Positions 61,264-64,000 of a stretch of 64,000 nt of DNA are shown here, piece by piece; within the stretch, counting starts at the first letter, position 1, and each line of letters opens with the position of its first letter. The DNA is from Pseudomonadota bacterium. Its GTDB lineage: Bacteria > Pseudomonadota > Gammaproteobacteria > Xanthomonadales > Xanthomonadaceae. The notes beneath the pieces are model-generated. The model made no database searches, was not told the DNA's origin, and worked only from the letters and a program-made list of their open reading frames with translations. Location: NCBI GenBank assembly GCA_018242425.1, contig JAFEBX010000004.1, positions 62,001-126,000 on the forward strand, in the 5' to 3' direction. Made by a program: the position numbers and the translations under genes.

Positions 61264-61291
61264 AGCGTAGCCGATCCCACAGTTCGCGCAA
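61264..61291 (-). promoter_or_regulatory. Candidate promoter of the serine hydrolase gene
   Basis: On the minus strand TTGCGC (61291-61286) and TACGCT (61269-61264) are 16 bp apart, giving a transcript start about 25 nt before the ATG at 61232. Confidence 0.45.
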
Positions 61292-61334
61292 TCGGCACTT
61301 GCACAAGCCCGCGGATGCGCTTCCAATCCGCCCC

Positions 61335-62153
61335 ATGGACAGAACCAAAGAAGCCATAAGGATTGGCATCGGCGGCTGGGTATACGAGCCGTGGCGCGGC
61401 CGCTTCTATCCCAAGGGATGGCAGCAACGGCGTGAGCTGGAGTACGCCAGCCGCCATGTCACCAGCATCGAGATCAACAGCACCTACTACGCGGCGCAGA
61501 AGCCGGAGACGTATGCGCGCTGGCGCGATGCCGTCCCCGACGACTTCATCTTCAGCGCCAAGGCGCCAAAGCGCATCACGCAATCGCGGCGACTGGCGTC
61601 CACCGGTGGGCAGATCGATGCCTTCCTCGGCGACCTCGCGCACCTGCGCAATCGCCTGGGGCCGGTGGTGTGGCAGCTCGACCGCAACGCCCAGGTCGAT
61701 CGCGACGACTTCACCGCCTTCCTCGACCTGATCCCCGACACGCTGGATGGCCGTCGCCTGCGCCACGTCCTCGACGTGCGCGATGCCGCCTTCGTCAATG
61801 CCGGCTATGTCGCCCTCGCCCGCGCGCGCGGCATGGCCATCGTCCATACCGATTCGCCCGACCTGCCGCAGATCGCAGACCTCAGCGGCGATTTCGTCTA
61901 TGCGCGCCTGATGCGCAGCCGCGCCTGGATCGAGACCGGCTATCCCGACGAGGAACTCGCGGCCTGGGCGTCGCTGGCGCAACGCTGGGTCAAGGGCGAG
62001 GATCCCGCCGAACTGCCGCACGTGTCGCCAGTGGCCGCCCCCATGCAGCCGCGCGAGGTCTTCCTCTACTTCATCAGCGCCGCCAAGGAACGCAACCCCG
62101 CCAGCGCAATGGCGCTGATGTCGAGATTGGGGATCGACGCCCCCGGGATGTGA
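61335..62153 (+). CDS. DUF72 domain protein
   Basis: The 272-residue TIM-barrel-like protein of the YecE/DUF72 family: IRIGIGGWVYEPWRGRFYPK, SIEINSTYYAAQKPETYARW, FIFSAKAPKRITQSRRL, GPVVWQLDR, RHVLDVRDAAF and FVYARLMRSRAWIETGYPDE. The biochemical role is unknown, although the fold suggests a sugar- or phosphate-handling enzyme. The start at 61335 (MDRTKEA) fits the family. It is divergent from the serine hydrolase and ends 70 bp before the sigma factor gene. Confidence 0.9.
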   Translation: MDRTKEAIRIGIGGWVYEPWRGRFYPKGWQQRRELEYASRHVTSIEINSTYYAAQKPETYARWRDAVPDDFIFSAKAPKRITQSRRLASTGGQIDAFLGDLAHLRNRLGPVVWQLDRNAQVDRDDFTAFLDLIPDTLDGRRLRHVLDVRDAAFVNAGYVALARARGMAIVHTDSPDLPQIADLSGDFVYARLMRSRAWIETGYPDEELAAWASLAQRWVKGEDPAELPHVSPVAAPMQPREVFLYFISAAKERNPASAMALMSRLGIDAPGM

Positions 62154-62223
62154 GAAACCGTCGCTCGCCGCGAATCACTACGATAACGGGCACCCACCGC
62201 GGTCCCGCAACCGTGGCAGAGGA

Positions 62224-62742
62224 ATGGACGAAGCGATGCAATCGACGGCGATCGACCTGGATACGCGCGAGGCGTTCGGCAGCCTGCTGGAACGCCATCG
62301 CGGCATCCTGTTCAAGGTGGCGAACTCGTGGACGCGCCTGCCGGAAGATCGCGCCGACCTGATCCAGGACATCGCCATGCAATTGTGGCGGGCGTGGCCG
62401 CAGTACGACCCGGCACGGAGCTTCTCGACCTGGATGTACCGGATCGCGCTGAACGTCGCGATCAGTTTCGGTCGTGGCGATGGCCGCCGCCGGCAACACC
62501 TGGTGCCGCTCGACGACGAACACGACATCGCCGACCACAACGCGACCGACCACGAGACCGAGCAGCAGGTCGAACTGCTGCAGCGCTTCATCCGCGCGCA
62601 GAAGCCGCTCGATCGCGCCCTGCTGATCCTTTATCTCGACGAACGCCCGCAGCGCGAGATCGCCGACATCCTCGGCATCAGCGAGGCCAATGTCTCCACC
62701 AAGATCGGGCGCCTGAAACAGCGCATCCGCAACGAACTCTGA
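62224..62742 (+). CDS. ECF-type RNA polymerase sigma factor
   Basis: The 172-residue sigma-70 family protein holds region 2 (RHRGILFKVANSWTRLPEDR, ADLIQDIAMQLWRAWPQYDP, FSTWMYRIALNVAISFGR) and region 4 (LDRALLILYLDERPQREIAD, ILGISEANVSTKIGRLKQRI). There are no regions 1.1 or 3. It probably pairs with the membrane protein encoded 29 bp downstream. A TACGAT box at 62179-62184 preceded by GAAACC (62154-62159) could be an autoregulated ECF promoter, but this is weak. Confidence 0.94.
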   Translation: MDEAMQSTAIDLDTREAFGSLLERHRGILFKVANSWTRLPEDRADLIQDIAMQLWRAWPQYDPARSFSTWMYRIALNVAISFGRGDGRRRQHLVPLDDEHDIADHNATDHETEQQVELLQRFIRAQKPLDRALLILYLDERPQREIADILGISEANVSTKIGRLKQRIRNEL

Positions 62743-62771
62743 GCGTCACCCACCACGGGACACGAACCATC

Positions 62772-63431
62772 ATGGAACTCGACGACTTCAAGACCGCCTG
62801 GCAATCGCTGAACCAGCGCCTCGACCACCAGGACGCCATCAACCTGCAACTGCTGGCGGAGCGCAAGCGTGATCGCCTGCATGCCAGCCTGCGCCCCCTG
62901 TTCTGGGGACAATTGCTGCAGATCCTGCTGGGCGTTTCACTGACACTGCTCGGCATCGCCTGCTGGAAAAACAACCTCCACACCATGGGTTACCTGCTGG
63001 CCGGCATCACGCTGCATGCTTTCGGCATCGCCAATGTCGTCCATGGCGGCATCACCATGGCCCTCATCTCGGGCATCGACAACGCCGCGCCGGTAGTGGG
63101 CATCCAGAAGCGCCTGACGCTGCTGCGCAAGTTCCAGTTGCTTGGTGCCGTGCTGCTCGGCCTGCCGTGGTGGATCATGTGGATCGTCGTGGTGATCGCC
63201 TTCGCCGGGCTCGCCGATCATCCGCCGCATGCCGGCACGCCACTTTGGGTGTGGATCAATTTCGCGGTCGGTGCATTCGGGCTGCTGGCGACCTGGGGCG
63301 CGTATCGCTGGTCGCACGCCGATCCCCGGCGCGTCAAACTGGCGAAGTGGATGGACGATATCGCTTCGACCGCGAGCATCCGCAAGGCGCAGGCGCAGCT
63401 GGACGAACTCCGGCAGTTCGAGCGGGAGTGA
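62772..63431 (+). CDS. Membrane protein paired with the ECF sigma factor
   Basis: The 219 residues have a cytosolic amphipathic start (MELDDFKTAWQSLNQRLDHQ, DAINLQLLAERKRDRLHASL), four membrane helices (LLQILLGVSLTLLGIACW, GYLLAGITLHAFGIANVV, FQLLGAVLLGLPWWIMWIVV, WVWINFAVGAFGLLATWGAY) and a helical C-terminal end (ASIRKAQAQLDELRQFERE). It has no HxxxCxxC zinc anti-sigma motif. Its position suggests a non-classical anti-sigma factor. The stop lies 4 bp from the convergent GNAT gene. Confidence 0.8.
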   Translation: MELDDFKTAWQSLNQRLDHQDAINLQLLAERKRDRLHASLRPLFWGQLLQILLGVSLTLLGIACWKNNLHTMGYLLAGITLHAFGIANVVHGGITMALISGIDNAAPVVGIQKRLTLLRKFQLLGAVLLGLPWWIMWIVVVIAFAGLADHPPHAGTPLWVWINFAVGAFGLLATWGAYRWSHADPRRVKLAKWMDDIASTASIRKAQAQLDELRQFERE

Positions 63432-63435
63432 AGCG

Positions 63436-64000
63436 TCAGGCGGCCTGCTGGCGCCGCAGTGCTGCGAACGGAAGCGTGCGGCGCAGGCGATAGCCGAGTC
63501 GCCGATACAGTTCCACCGCACGCGCGTTGTCCGGGCTCACGTGCAGGAAGGGGACATCGCCACGGGCGTGCGTCCGGTTGGTGAGGAAAGTGGTGAGTCG
63601 GCGTGCATGGCCCCGGCCAAGGGCCTCGGGATGGGTGCAGATCGCGCTCATTTCGCGCCAGCCCGGCATGCCCAGTCGCTCGCCGGCCATCGCTTCCAGC
63701 CATTGCCGCGGGCGCAGCCCGAAATAATCGCCACGCACCATGGTGCGTGGCCGGAAATAGTGGGGATAGACCAGCGCGGTGAGCGCGAGTACATCCTGCG
63801 GCTGGTTGGCGTCGAGCGCGACGACCTCCGGCCCGTCGATGGCGGGCAGCGGCGATTCGCAGACCATCTGCAACAAGTCCGGGAAGCGTTCGATTTCCCA
63901 ACCAGCGGGCGCGATGTCCGGGAATACGCCGAGGATCAACCGCGCTTCGCCCGGCGCCATCAATGCCGACAACGCAACTGGTTCGAATGCATCCGCCCGC
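63436..64000 (-). CDS. GNAT family N-acetyltransferase (5' end beyond window)
   Basis: The frame stays open to the right edge with family-like sequence (RADAFEPVALSALMAPGEAR), so the start lies outside; a TTG at 63972 is not a good start. The visible 187 residues end in a GNAT acetyl-CoA fold: SAICTHPEALGRGHARRLTT (motif A, here GRGHA), FLHVSPDNARAVELYRRLGY (motif B) and a short tail. The N-terminal part resembles a partial second GNAT-like domain. The acceptor is unknown. Confidence 0.88.
   Translation of the reverse strand, partial: RADAFEPVALSALMAPGEARLILGVFPDIAPAGWEIERFPDLLQMVCESPLPAIDGPEVVALDANQPQDVLALTALVYPHYFRPRTMVRGDYFGLRPRQWLEAMAGERLGMPGWREMSAICTHPEALGRGHARRLTTFLTNRTHARGDVPFLHVSPDNARAVELYRRLGYRLRRTLPFAALRRQQAA

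Noticed and set aside
58539..62153. A 1204-codon open frame on the plus strand
   Set aside because: Most of it is antisense to the HD-GYP and serine hydrolase genes; high GC leaves few stops. Only the last 272 codons, the DUF72 gene from 61335, look like protein.

Overview
The window is 64 kb of GC-rich, tightly packed chromosome from a gammaproteobacterium, most likely a member of the Lysobacteraceae (Xanthomonadaceae: Lysobacter, Luteimonas, Thermomonas or Arenimonas-like). This rests on gene order (rlmE-ftsH-folP ... miaA-hfq-hflX-hflK-hflC-purA; ispD-ispF-truD ... surE-pcm-yqaA-nlpD; pyrG-kdsA-eno-ftsB) and on the protein sequences. Species cannot be named from the sequence alone. No rRNA, tRNA, CRISPR array, insertion sequence or prophage was seen. 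No stretch longer than 300 bp lacks a gene; the longest gap, 293 bp at 49883-50175, holds a large palindromic element.

Layout. 1-12041 (minus): rlmE, ftsH, folP, an amino acid permease, miaA, hfq, hflX, hflK, hflC, purA and the start of an M1 aminopeptidase, i.e. RNA maturation, FtsH proteolysis with its HflKC regulators, and nucleotide/folate synthesis. 12121-12816 (plus): YhbY and an Mth938-like protein. 12818-22759 (mostly minus): nlpD, yqaA, pcm, surE, an inverted Smr gene, truD, ispF, ispD, ftsB, eno, kdsA and pyrG, mostly translationally coupled. 22886-32116: a lipoprotein, a small charged secreted protein, parE, a methyltransferase, an S9 peptidase, hutG plus a FAD amino acid oxidase, slyD and two tandem NlpC/P60 endopeptidases. 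32169-35797: thioesterase, Nudix hydrolase, Rnk, a small DksA-type protein, a ferritin-like protein and a dicarboxylate/glutamate symporter.

35941-40465 is a polyhydroxybutyrate-use region: 3-hydroxybutyrate dehydrogenase, patatin-like hydrolase and intracellular PHB depolymerase with an intact Cys183/Asp355/His388 triad. 40467-47765 is a heavy-metal efflux island: a His-rich CzcI-like protein, czcC, czcB, czcA, a PII-like protein and a CDF exporter, closed by a strong terminator. No regulator gene is seen in it, and codon use by eye is less GC3-biased than in neighbours, suggesting acquisition. 47832-54619: OmpA lipoprotein, PadR plus sensor-domain pair, secreted cyclophilin, a small acidic protein, an M1-type peptidase and a membrane protein. 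54688-64000: response regulator, ABC exporter, an overlapping EAL/HD-GYP c-di-GMP pair, serine hydrolase, DUF72 protein, ECF sigma factor with a membrane partner, and a GNAT gene cut by the window end.

Structural themes: many 1-4 bp gene overlaps; convergent genes whose stop codons lie 1-4 bp apart, one served by a terminator inside the opposing gene; several -10-like boxes placed so that the transcript would begin at the start codon. No wholly new multi-gene system is obvious. The best candidates for new biology are the 149-bp palindromic element at 49960-50108, the CusA/CzcA-hybrid RND pump with its PII-like partner, and the coupled EAL/HD-GYP operon with a damaged HD motif.
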